Shown in pieces: positions 51,918-60,019 of a DNA stretch of 64,000 bases. The DNA lies in contig CAKVHE010000002.1 of the NCBI GenBank assembly GCA_934747885.1, positions 186,001 to 250,000 of the forward strand, read 5' to 3'. The position numbers and the translations under genes are program-made. Numbering within the stretch: the stretch's first letter is position 1; each line of letters starts with the position of its first letter. This DNA comes from an uncultured Clostridia bacterium. GTDB taxonomy: Bacteria; Bacillota; Clostridia; Christensenellales; UBA1242. Below the pieces are notes generated by a model that worked only from the letters and a program-made list of their open reading frames with translations, searched no databases and was not told where the DNA came from.

Positions 51918-54900
51918 ATGCTAGAAAAAATTTTAGATTTCTCTAAACTTGGGGGAGAATACGAGAACTTTTTAAAAGCAGTAAGGGACAAGCGACCTTG
52001 CTCTATTTTTGGTATGAGCCAACCGGAAAGAGTTGTTTCTAGCGCTTCGTTTGGCGTAGGTGTTTTGTATTTAACCAGTGACTTTGTTACCGCAAAAAGA
52101 GTACAGGAACTTTTTTCGCAAATTTGTGATAAACGAGTAGTTTTGTTGCCAGCCGGTAGCGACATCTCGCTTTACAAATCGGCGCAAAGCAACGAAAACA
52201 ACGTTGAGCGCATAAAGGCCATCTATGGCTTGGCGAAAAAAAAAGCCGATATCGTTGTTGCCAGCATGGATAGTTTGTTTTCTTATTTGTCAAACAAAAA
52301 AGAATTTTTGGCGAGCATTCTTAATTTAAAGGTCGGCGAGCAATATGATTTAACTGAGCTTACAAACTTGCTTGTAAAAATTGGTTATAGGCGTGAAGCG
52401 CTTGTTGACGAGGCTGGGCAATTTTCAGTGCGTGGCGATATTTTGGATATTTTTCCAATAAACGCTGACAAGCCTTTTAGAATAGAGTTTTTTGATATAG
52501 AAATAACATCTATAAAAAGTTTTGATATAGAGTCGCAAGAGTCAGATGAAGCCGTTAATCTGCTTGAAGTTTGTCCTTATACGGACCTGTTTTTGGACAG
52601 TGCTGAGGTTAATGAAATAATTGCAAAACTTGAAGCATTAAAAACGCGAGAGTTTGAGAGCGCCGAATCGGAAACTCGCTTTGTGCAAAAAGCCGATGAA
52701 ATTATTACCAAACTAAATTTGGGTGACCATGGCTTTTCGTTAGATTATTTGTTTCCGCTTATTGAAGATAGCTTAAGCTCTATTTTTGATTATTTGGACA
52801 AAGACACGGTTGTTGTTTATGATGAAGTAAAAATGTGCTACGATGCCTTGGTGGGTTTTAACACCGAACTTGCAAGTAGGCGTAAAGCGCTTGCGGGCAG
52901 TGGCGAAATTTTGTCAAAAGACAATACGGGATACTTAAAACTTGCAAATGTTTTTGAAAACTTGAACCGACTAGAAGGAGTGGCACATCAAAAAATTACC
53001 ACGCAGAACCGATTTTTTGAACCAGCGAGTGTGTTTAATTTTAAAACCAACCAGTTGGCGCGTTATACTCAACGCTTGCAAGATTTTGTTAAAGACGTTA
53101 ATGTTTGGCTAACTAACGGCTTTAAGGTGTTTGCTTTTGCTGGTGATGAAGAAAATGCCAAACTATTAAAGAAAAAACTTTCAAATAGTTATATAGATAT
53201 AGAAATTAACAAACACGCTTCTATTGGCGATAACAGTTCGGCAATTTTGCCGTATGAGTTTAGTTCTGGCTTTATTTTGCCAACGGCGAAAGTTGTTGTG
53301 GTTGGCACCTATGATTTGTTCGCGCGCAAAGCCAAAACAAGCCGAATTTTGGCAAGTAGGCAAAATGTATTTTCAGTTCCAAAAATTGGCGATTATGTTG
53401 TGCATTCGGTTCATGGTATAGGTATTTGTGAAGGCGTTACCAAACTTACAGGTAACTTTGGCACCAAAGACTTTATTGTGGTAAGGTACCGTGATGACGA
53501 CAAACTTTATGTGCCAATTGACCAAATGAACTTGCTAGATAGATTTTCGGGCGCAGAAACACCAAAAAAACTATCCAAGATTGGTGGTGCGGAATTTGGT
53601 GCGGTTAAAGAAAAAGTGAAAAAAACCATCAAAAAGATGGCGTTTGACCTTCTTACGCTTTATGCTACTCGCGAAGCGCGCAAAGGCTTTAAGTTTTTGC
53701 CCGATGACGAACTGCAACTAGAATTTGAAAACAGTTTTCCATATACCGAAACTGAAGACCAATTAAAGGCAATAAGTGAAGTAAAAGCTGATATGGAAAG
53801 TGACCGCGTTATGGATAGGCTAATTTGTGGTGATGTTGGCTTTGGTAAAACTGAGGTTGCGTTAAGAGCAATTTTTAAGGCGGTGTTATCTGGCAAGCAG
53901 GTTGCGTTTATGGCACCAACTACAATTTTGGCCGAACAGCACTACCATACGTGTGTAAATCGCTTTAAAGAGTTTGGTATAAATGTTGGACTGTTAAATC
54001 GTTTTAAGACCAAAAAAGAAATAGACGCCACCTTGCGCAAGTTGCAACTTGGACAAATAAACGTAATTTGTGGCACCCATAGACTACTTTCAAAAGACGT
54101 GCAGTATTTTGACCTTGGGCTTATTGTTTTGGACGAAGAGCAAAAGTTTGGTGTGGAAGACAAAGAGCGTATAAAACTTGCAAAAACAAATGTTGATGTT
54201 TTAACCTTATCCGCAACACCAATTCCACGAACTTTACATATGTCGCTTTCGGGACTTAGAGATGTTTCAATTATTTCTACGCCACCAAGCGATAGGCTTC
54301 CGGTACAAACTTATGTTACCGAATTTAACGACAACACCATTAAGTACGCTGTGCAAAATGAACTTATGCGTGATGGGCAAGTGTTTATTGTGTTTAATAG
54401 GGTGGAAGGCATTTATGCTTTTGCAAAACGGGTGCAAGAGCTGGTACCAGAAGCGCGTATTGTGGTTGGACACGGTCAACTTGCCGGTAGTGAACTAGAA
54501 GAAGTTATTTACAAGTTTTCGGCACGCATTGCCGATGTGCTTATTTGTACTACCATTATTGAAAACGGTATAGATATTCCAAATGCCAATACTTTGGTTG
54601 TGGTGGATAGTGATAAATTTGGGCTTTCGCAACTTTATCAAATAAGGGGTAGGGTAGGTCGATGCAATCGTACCGGTTATGCATACTTTACTTACAAACC
54701 AGATAAATCACTTACCGAAGAAAGTTACAAAAGGCTGGAAGCACTTTCGGAATTTACTGAGTTTGGTAGCGGATTTAAAATCGCTATGCGTGACTTGGAA
54801 ATTAGGGGAAGTGGCAACATTTTGGGTGCGGAGCAGCATGGGCACATTCAAAAGGTTGGTTACGATTTGTATTGCAAGATGCTTGCCGAAGCCGTGGACG

Positions 54901-55376
54901 AACTAAAAGGCAAGCCGGTGCAAAAAGAACGCGACGTGTTGCTTAGAGTTAATGTCGATGCATTTATTCCAGAAAGTTATATTACTGATAGTGAAAACCG
55001 CATGACTGTTTACAAAAACATCTCGGCAATTAACAGTGAAGAAGCCAGACAAAAAGTGCTTAAAGATTTGGACGATGTGTTTGGCAAAATTCCGCGCGTT
55101 GTGCGCAATTTGGTTGATGTGGCATACATCAAAAGTATGGCACAAAAACTGTGCATAACTGAGGTCTATTTAAATGAAAACAGCATAAAACTCAATTTTG
55201 ATACCACCGCAAACATCGCTCAAAACGAAAGTTTGGCAAATGCCATTTACAAATATTCGGCGATGTGCGTATTAAATTTGGGTGACAAGCCAACAATTGT
55301 GTTTAGACTAAGCGAACAAAATAGTTTGGAGGCACTAGAAATCTTAAAAGATTTTCTTAAAGTGGCAACAGAATGA
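51918..55376 (+). CDS. mfd: Transcription-repair coupling factor Mfd
   Basis: DNA translocase that removes stalled RNA polymerase and recruits the UvrABC system. The 1152-residue protein has the UvrB-like N-terminal part (SVRGDILDIFP), the RNA-polymerase-interacting CarD-like domain (GDYVVHSVHGIGICEG), the RecG-like helicase with Walker A CGDVGFGKTEVALRA and DEEQ, and motif VI in QIRGRVGRCNRTG, followed by the TRCF C-terminal domain. Start 9 nt after pth, so co-transcribed. Confidence 0.96.
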   Translation: MLEKILDFSKLGGEYENFLKAVRDKRPCSIFGMSQPERVVSSASFGVGVLYLTSDFVTAKRVQELFSQICDKRVVLLPAGSDISLYKSAQSNENNVERIKAIYGLAKKKADIVVASMDSLFSYLSNKKEFLASILNLKVGEQYDLTELTNLLVKIGYRREALVDEAGQFSVRGDILDIFPINADKPFRIEFFDIEITSIKSFDIESQESDEAVNLLEVCPYTDLFLDSAEVNEIIAKLEALKTREFESAESETRFVQKADEIITKLNLGDHGFSLDYLFPLIEDSLSSIFDYLDKDTVVVYDEVKMCYDALVGFNTELASRRKALAGSGEILSKDNTGYLKLANVFENLNRLEGVAHQKITTQNRFFEPASVFNFKTNQLARYTQRLQDFVKDVNVWLTNGFKVFAFAGDEENAKLLKKKLSNSYIDIEINKHASIGDNSSAILPYEFSSGFILPTAKVVVVGTYDLFARKAKTSRILASRQNVFSVPKIGDYVVHSVHGIGICEGVTKLTGNFGTKDFIVVRYRDDDKLYVPIDQMNLLDRFSGAETPKKLSKIGGAEFGAVKEKVKKTIKKMAFDLLTLYATREARKGFKFLPDDELQLEFENSFPYTETEDQLKAISEVKADMESDRVMDRLICGDVGFGKTEVALRAIFKAVLSGKQVAFMAPTTILAEQHYHTCVNRFKEFGINVGLLNRFKTKKEIDATLRKLQLGQINVICGTHRLLSKDVQYFDLGLIVLDEEQKFGVEDKERIKLAKTNVDVLTLSATPIPRTLHMSLSGLRDVSIISTPPSDRLPVQTYVTEFNDNTIKYAVQNELMRDGQVFIVFNRVEGIYAFAKRVQELVPEARIVVGHGQLAGSELEEVIYKFSARIADVLICTTIIENGIDIPNANTLVVVDSDKFGLSQLYQIRGRVGRCNRTGYAYFTYKPDKSLTEESYKRLEALSEFTEFGSGFKIAMRDLEIRGSGNILGAEQHGHIQKVGYDLYCKMLAEAVDELKGKPVQKERDVLLRVNVDAFIPESYITDSENRMTVYKNISAINSEEARQKVLKDLDDVFGKIPRVVRNLVDVAYIKSMAQKLCITEVYLNENSIKLNFDTTANIAQNESLANAIYKYSAMCVLNLGDKPTIVFRLSEQNSLEALEILKDFLKVATE

Positions 55377-55456
55377 TAAAAAATTGATTGATTTTTGGCC
55401 TAAAACTGTGCTAAAATAAAAATCGAATAATTTTACTAGATTAAGAAGGGGAAAAA

Positions 55457-57181
55457 ATGAAAAAAAGAATTGTTAGTATTTTACTTTCTTTGTGTATGGT
55501 GATAGCAGTAGCAGTTTCGTTTTCGGGTTGCAACCTTGTTCACAAAGATTCAAAAAGTTACTACGATGATGTGGTTGCTTATGTTGGTGATGAAAAAATT
55601 ACGCGCTCAGAAGTGCTAAATATGTTCAATTATTATTACTACACCCAAAATTTATATTACAGCTACACAGCAGAACAAACTTACGAACTAACTTTGGAAG
55701 CCTTAATTAAAAACAAAGTTGTTTTGGGTGAAGCTAAAAAACAAATTACTCTTACAATTGCTCAAAAGAACAAAATTTGGCAATCGGTATTTGATTCCGT
55801 AAATTCTACCATAGATGGTTATGAAGACGAAATTCGTAAACTTTATGGCGTAGAAGAACGCGAAAAAGATGACGACAAAGAAGAAAAACCCAAATTTGAA
55901 GAGTATGAACGTACTGAACTTGGCAAGACCGAAGACGAAGTTGAGGAAACGGAATTAAAAGACAAGTTCACCATTCCAACCGAAGAAGGCAATAAGTATA
56001 GAGCGCTTGCATACAAACGCTATGTAAACGCGCTTAGAGAATCGTCAAACACTGGCAGCCGCAAACAAGTTACGGCTGATGAGGCTTTCCAAAATGAACT
56101 AAATCGTTTGTACAAGTATTACGAAGATCAAAAATATATTGAACTATACTGGTTAAAACAAGAGGGTGACTACACGATTACCGATAGTGCCATTTTGGAA
56201 AGATACAACCAAATAGTAAACGGTCAAATTCAAGATTTTGCAGTTGACGGCAACTACGCTACCGCAATCAAAAAATTGTCTGAAAATAACTCTTATCTTG
56301 CACTAAGCAACAACTTAATTTTGTATCACGCAAATGGTGAATACTTTACCGTGCAACATTTGTTGTTGCCTTTCACCACCGATGCAAGCGCAACGCTTTC
56401 TAGCGATCCTGGCTATGTAACCAGCAAAAAGGCAGAACTAGAAAAAGAAGACGCCAAAGAAGAAAGCTACATAGAAGCATTTTTGGCTTTGCGTAGAGCA
56501 TTCGCAGACGACACAACCAAGCTTGACCTAGATTATATCAACCCAACCACTGGCGAAAAGAACAAAGACGACGACGGTAACGAAGTTAAGAAAACTCTTG
56601 ACGATGTTAAAAATGCTGTTAGTGATATGCTAGCAGAGTATCGTGCAGTGTGGGCAGATAGTTCAAAAACCGATGCCGAAAAAGAAGCGGCTGGTAGAGT
56701 TTTGGCTCAAAAGTTCTACAAATTAAAATTCAGTTATAGCAAAGACTCAAAGGTTACCGACCTAAGCTTGCTTATGAACATTATGGGTTATGCGGTTCCA
56801 AAAGATACCGAAACCGACTCTGGTTTGTATCCAGAATTTACCGAAATTGCAAATCAACTATTTGCTCAATTTGAAAATCCAGATGCTGTTAATGGCAAAT
56901 ATAACATTTTAACAACTGACTCTGTTTCGGGTTTGCACTTTATTATGATTAACAAAGTGTATAGCGCCGGCGAAGTTGCTGAATCTAACATTGAGAGCCT
57001 AAAAAATACTTACCTTTCAATGGTAACCAACCAAACTGTATACGATTATGTGTACGACATTTTGGCAAGTGAAGCAACAACAACTTTGCGCAATGAAAAA
57101 ATTCAAGCCCTTTACAGCCAATACAAATCTAGCAAAAAAATTAAAGTACTAATTGAAGATTACAAATCGGCTACAAAATAA
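55457..57181 (+). CDS. PrsA/SurA-like foldase lipoprotein
   Basis: A 574-residue exported lipoprotein (signal peptide, lipobox FSGC). Residues about 35-100 match a SurA_N-like chaperone segment (VVAYVGDEKITRSEVLNMF). A parvulin-like core seems split: an opening strand FTVQHLLLPF near 300 and a later part with GLYPEFTEIANQLF and SGLHFIMINKV near 455-510, separated by an insertion of about 120 residues. A role in folding secreted proteins is inferred; peptidyl-prolyl isomerase activity is not assured. The place after mfd fits prsA-type genes in Clostridia. GAAGGGG precedes the ATG. Confidence 0.78.
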   Translation: MKKRIVSILLSLCMVIAVAVSFSGCNLVHKDSKSYYDDVVAYVGDEKITRSEVLNMFNYYYYTQNLYYSYTAEQTYELTLEALIKNKVVLGEAKKQITLTIAQKNKIWQSVFDSVNSTIDGYEDEIRKLYGVEEREKDDDKEEKPKFEEYERTELGKTEDEVEETELKDKFTIPTEEGNKYRALAYKRYVNALRESSNTGSRKQVTADEAFQNELNRLYKYYEDQKYIELYWLKQEGDYTITDSAILERYNQIVNGQIQDFAVDGNYATAIKKLSENNSYLALSNNLILYHANGEYFTVQHLLLPFTTDASATLSSDPGYVTSKKAELEKEDAKEESYIEAFLALRRAFADDTTKLDLDYINPTTGEKNKDDDGNEVKKTLDDVKNAVSDMLAEYRAVWADSSKTDAEKEAAGRVLAQKFYKLKFSYSKDSKVTDLSLLMNIMGYAVPKDTETDSGLYPEFTEIANQLFAQFENPDAVNGKYNILTTDSVSGLHFIMINKVYSAGEVAESNIESLKNTYLSMVTNQTVYDYVYDILASEATTTLRNEKIQALYSQYKSSKKIKVLIEDYKSATK

Positions 57182-57231
57182 TTAGTTAAACTTTTTATAA
57201 AATTACCGAAATTTATTTGTTGATTGAAAAT

Positions 57232-57263
57232 GTTCCGCCCCACGCGAGTGGGGCGGTTCTTTT
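57232..57263 (+). terminator. Terminator of foldase gene
   Basis: GC-rich stem CCGCCCCAC / GTGGGGCGG with a GCGA loop, followed by T-rich tail. Confidence 0.92.
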
Positions 57264-57345
57264 ATACGCCCTTTTGTTATCTTTTTTATCTCAAAAATCT
57301 AAACAAAATTGCTAGCGAGTGAGTTTAGAGTTTGAAAGAAAAAAT

Positions 57346-57400
57346 AGTTATAAAAAAATCTCGAAATGCCTCAAAAACATTTTGAGATTTTTATTTTATG
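57346..57400 (+). terminator. Terminator-like hairpin upstream of cassette copy 2
   Basis: Arms AAATCTCGAAATG and CATTTTGAGATTT with a short loop, followed by TTTATTTT. The cassette promoter starts inside its right arm, as in copy 1. Confidence 0.65.
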
Positions 57401-57409
57401 TTATATAAT
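57382..57409 (+). promoter_or_regulatory. Promoter of cassette copy 2
   Basis: -35 TTGAGA (57382-57387), 16-bp spacer, -10 TATAAT (57404-57409). The predicted start is about 57416, the first base of the GTTAGT palindrome. Confidence 0.65.
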
Positions 57410-57415
57410 ATGTTT

Positions 57416-57432
57416 GTTAGTAACAAACTAAC
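57416..57432. promoter_or_regulatory. Operator or 5'-terminal hairpin, cassette copy 2
   Basis: GTTAGT-N5-ACTAAC, identical in both half-sites and in spacing from the -10 to the palindrome in copy 1 (32055-32071), although flanking bases differ. Confidence 0.65.
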
Positions 57433-57451
57433 ATTACCCCAAAACTTATGA

Positions 57452-57582
57452 AAAGGAGGAAATTGTAATGGCAATATTAAGTAATGCAAAAGTGGCTGAA
57501 AGCCTTATAATTTCAGCATTTTTCTGGGGGGGGGGGGCGCCATTTAGTCGCTAAAAGCGACTGGGCAAACGCTAGTTTAAGG
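57452..57582 (+). repeat. 131-nt identical leader repeat, copy 2
   Basis: Perfect match to 32091-32221, including Shine-Dalgarno, micro-ORF, G12 run (57526-57537) and hairpin. The flanks on both sides diverge. Confidence 0.95.
57468..57554 (+). CDS. Leader micro-ORF with G12 run, copy 2
   Basis: Same 28-codon ORF and G12 run as copy 1. With 11 G the frame would extend to TAA 57631-57633, again 54 codons. In that longer frame all four codons that differ between the copies change the amino acid, so coding constraint on the extension is not supported. The micro-ORF peptide is identical in the two copies, but so is the surrounding DNA, so constraint on the peptide itself cannot be separated from constraint on RNA. 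Confidence 0.6.
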   Translation: MAILSNAKVAESLIISAFFWGGGAPFSR

Positions 57583-58022
57583 GCAGAAAGAAACAGCCGA
57601 ATAAAGGGCAATTTTGTGCGTTATACAAGGTAAACGAAATAATCGTTTGCCTATTTTTGCGTTGCGCTTGCGACTTGACCTTGTGGCTCATTTTGCAGTA
57701 GTCACTGCAAAACTACGCTTAACGGTCAGTCTTTGCGCTTATCACCGCCAAACGAAAAACGAAAGAATGTTCCGTTTTTGCGGTGACTTCTAGTGAACCT
57801 AGATAGAGTTCGCCCGCTAACGCTCTAAGATTATAATTACTACTTAATACTAATAATGCTATCCGTGGCTCATTTGGAGTGGCACAAGGTGCCACAAAGG
57901 CAAGCGTTGCTTGCCATAGGCGCAAGATTTATCTTGGCGCGCAAATGAGCCTATGAGTGCAAGCGTGCTTGCGCTCTCATATATAAGGGCTAAACAAATA
58001 AATTTGGGGAAAGGACGAAAGA
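57583..58022 (+). promoter_or_regulatory. Long structured 5' leader, cassette copy 2
   Basis: About 440 nt with no ORF of note but many strong stems: GGTAAACGA/TCGTTTGCC (57629-57651), TTTTGCAGT/ACTGCAAAA (57691-57712), a long imperfect stem 57742-57786, and a closing stem GGCTCATTTG/CAAATGAGCC (57867-57876 with 57942-57951). Inside the closing stem are GTGGCAC/GTGCCAC (57879-57895), GGCAAGC/GCTTGCC (57899-57915) and GCGC-AAGAT/ATCTT-GCGC (about 57920-57940). A last stem GAGTGCAAGC/GCTTGCGCTC (57955-57976) precedes the gene. An unpaired second copy of GTGGCTCATTT (57683-57693) could compete for the closing strand. Confidence 0.65.
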
Positions 58023-59888
58023 ATGAAAAAGAAAAACACAACAAAGACAAAGTTGGTGGCTACTATTGTTTCTATGGTAAGTGCGTTAGCGCTAATTGCA
58101 GTTGGTGTTATGGCAAGTTTAACAAATTTTCAAGTGGCGATTGCTAACCAACTTAATTTAAAGTTTGAAGCGGTAGAAGGCACGCTTTATGCCACTCGTT
58201 TGGGTGATGTTGCCGGCACTGACCGTACTACCAGCAAGGTACTTAGTGAAAGTACCACCGCAACCGATTGGCTAAAAGTGTACGACGGCACAACCACCGA
58301 TGGTGTGCAAAATGACGCTTTAACCAGCATACAAGAAAAGGTGGACTTCGTAAGCAATGACAAAATAAAGGAAAAAGTTAATGCAGGCAGTACCAGCATA
58401 GCAATAACTTATTATTTTTACTATACCTTGCCAACTGATGCAGTAGCAAACAACATTACGCTAACAGCGCCAGCGGTAACAGACAGTAATGTTGCAATCA
58501 CTTATGCATACGTAAAAACCGCAAGCACAGCCTTGCCAACCTTTACTGCTGCAACGGCAATAGCTGACGGCGTAGCAGTGACCGTAAGCGGTGGTGAGCA
58601 CTTATTTATTAAGGCCGAAGCCCGCGTAGATTTATCCAAATCAGTAAAAATTGAAAACGCTGATTGGAGTTTTGCCCTTAATTTTGGCATAAGTACCTAC
58701 GGTTTAAATGGACAAATGCTTTCATTTGATTCAGTCGCTGGTGCTGAAACCTATGAAGTTTGGGCAAAACAAAGCACTGCAAGTGGCACGAGTTTACTTG
58801 TGCAAACCAGCGCGGTAGGTGATACTGATAGTACACTTGGCACCCTTGTTAAAGTTTTAGGAAAAACTACAACAATAGTTGATCTTGAAGATGCCTTATA
58901 TAGTTGTGCAAGCGGTAAATATGTGGTGTCAGTTGTCCCAAAAACTGCTAGCGGTGAACAAATATCAGCGTCTATTGTAAATGTAGAATACAATCATACT
59001 TATGCACCGGTTAAGGTTACCGAGAAGGCAATAGGTGGGAATTATTATTACTATATAACTATGGGTGAATATCCTCAAACCTTGGTGGAAGATAATTCTT
59101 TGCTTTCAAGCTTAAACGCATTAGGTGATACTGCCAAAACAGGAAAAACTTATACTATTGGTACAAGTGGTGACACAAAACAAGCTTTATACGCAGAATT
59201 TACGTTTAATGGTGACAAATATGTAAAAGTTGTTAGCGCTGTTGTGCGAGATGCCGATTCAGTTTTTGCATGCGGCACAGCGCCAACAAGCGGTTCAGCT
59301 TATTGGTTTAAAGTTGAACCAATTAAATGGTTCTTGCTTGAAAATTACAGTTTAACCAAAACGGCATATACTGGTTCTTTGACCAATTTAAGAGTAATTA
59401 GTGAAAAGATTTTGACAGCTGGAATAAAATATTCAAGTAGTGGTAACACATGGACGGCAAGTAATGTACGAAATTGGTTAAATGATAAATTTTATAGCGA
59501 AGCGTTTAATACAAATGAAAAATCAAAAATCTTGGATAATACTACTCGTTATAATGTAACTGACGAGGCAGAAACAAAGGACGATTATACTGCAACAAGT
59601 GGGTCTAGTGTAGTTGATAAAGTTTGGCTACTAAGTTACTATGAAATAAAACATACATACGTTGCTAGCAATTTGTATTTAAATAAAACCGCTGGCGTTG
59701 CAAGGCCGGTAGACTTTGCTGTAGTTAACAATTTGTGCATGGGAGAAGGTATAGGCTGGTATTGGCTTCGTTCCGCTGGCTTTGATGCTGGTGATGCTAT
59801 TGCTGTGGCAAACGATGGCGTGCCTTATGGTGAAAAAATTGCCGCAAATGACGAGGGTATAAGACCATCTTTAACTATCTCATTATAA
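58023..59888 (+). CDS. Exported protein with DUF6273-like C-terminus, paralog 2
   Basis: A 621-residue paralog of the protein at 32378. The signal segment and the next 200 or so residues are nearly the same (KFEAVEGTLYATRLGDVAG, YDGTTTDGVQNDALTS and so on). The middle and C-terminal parts diverge, but the DUF6273-type marks remain: WFKVEPIKWFLLE, WTASNVRNWLNDKFY, WYWLRSAG, DEGIRPSLTISL. Probably a surface protein of a small variable family. GGAC-type Shine-Dalgarno precedes the start. The shared leader indicates common control of the two genes. Confidence 0.8.
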   Translation: MKKKNTTKTKLVATIVSMVSALALIAVGVMASLTNFQVAIANQLNLKFEAVEGTLYATRLGDVAGTDRTTSKVLSESTTATDWLKVYDGTTTDGVQNDALTSIQEKVDFVSNDKIKEKVNAGSTSIAITYYFYYTLPTDAVANNITLTAPAVTDSNVAITYAYVKTASTALPTFTAATAIADGVAVTVSGGEHLFIKAEARVDLSKSVKIENADWSFALNFGISTYGLNGQMLSFDSVAGAETYEVWAKQSTASGTSLLVQTSAVGDTDSTLGTLVKVLGKTTTIVDLEDALYSCASGKYVVSVVPKTASGEQISASIVNVEYNHTYAPVKVTEKAIGGNYYYYITMGEYPQTLVEDNSLLSSLNALGDTAKTGKTYTIGTSGDTKQALYAEFTFNGDKYVKVVSAVVRDADSVFACGTAPTSGSAYWFKVEPIKWFLLENYSLTKTAYTGSLTNLRVISEKILTAGIKYSSSGNTWTASNVRNWLNDKFYSEAFNTNEKSKILDNTTRYNVTDEAETKDDYTATSGSSVVDKVWLLSYYEIKHTYVASNLYLNKTAGVARPVDFAVVNNLCMGEGIGWYWLRSAGFDAGDAIAVANDGVPYGEKIAANDEGIRPSLTISL

Positions 59889-59893
59889 AAATT

Positions 59894-59926
59894 AAAAGGC
59901 AACCCTAGCGACGGGGTTGCCTTTTT
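59894..59926. terminator. Terminator after paralog 2
   Basis: Stem AAAAGGCAACCC / GGGTTGCCTTTTT with a short loop. Confidence 0.9.
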
Positions 59927-59982
59927 GATTATCCCAAGTTAAAATTTGCCCAAAAATAAAGTTATAACGCCCTTGCGTGCGC

Positions 59983-60011
59983 TTGACATCGTTTGCGCAG
60001 TAGTGTACACT
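59983..60011 (+). promoter_or_regulatory. Promoter of flippase-like gene
   Basis: -35 TTGACA (59983-59988), 17-bp spacer, -10 TACACT (60006-60011); the ATG 60020 follows by 8 nt with no Shine-Dalgarno. Confidence 0.8.
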
Positions 60012-60019
60012 TATAAACA

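Noticed and set aside
57661..58022. CRISPR array in the stem-rich leader of copy 2
   Set aside because: The inverted repeats differ in sequence and spacing; there are no regularly spaced direct repeats and no cas genes.
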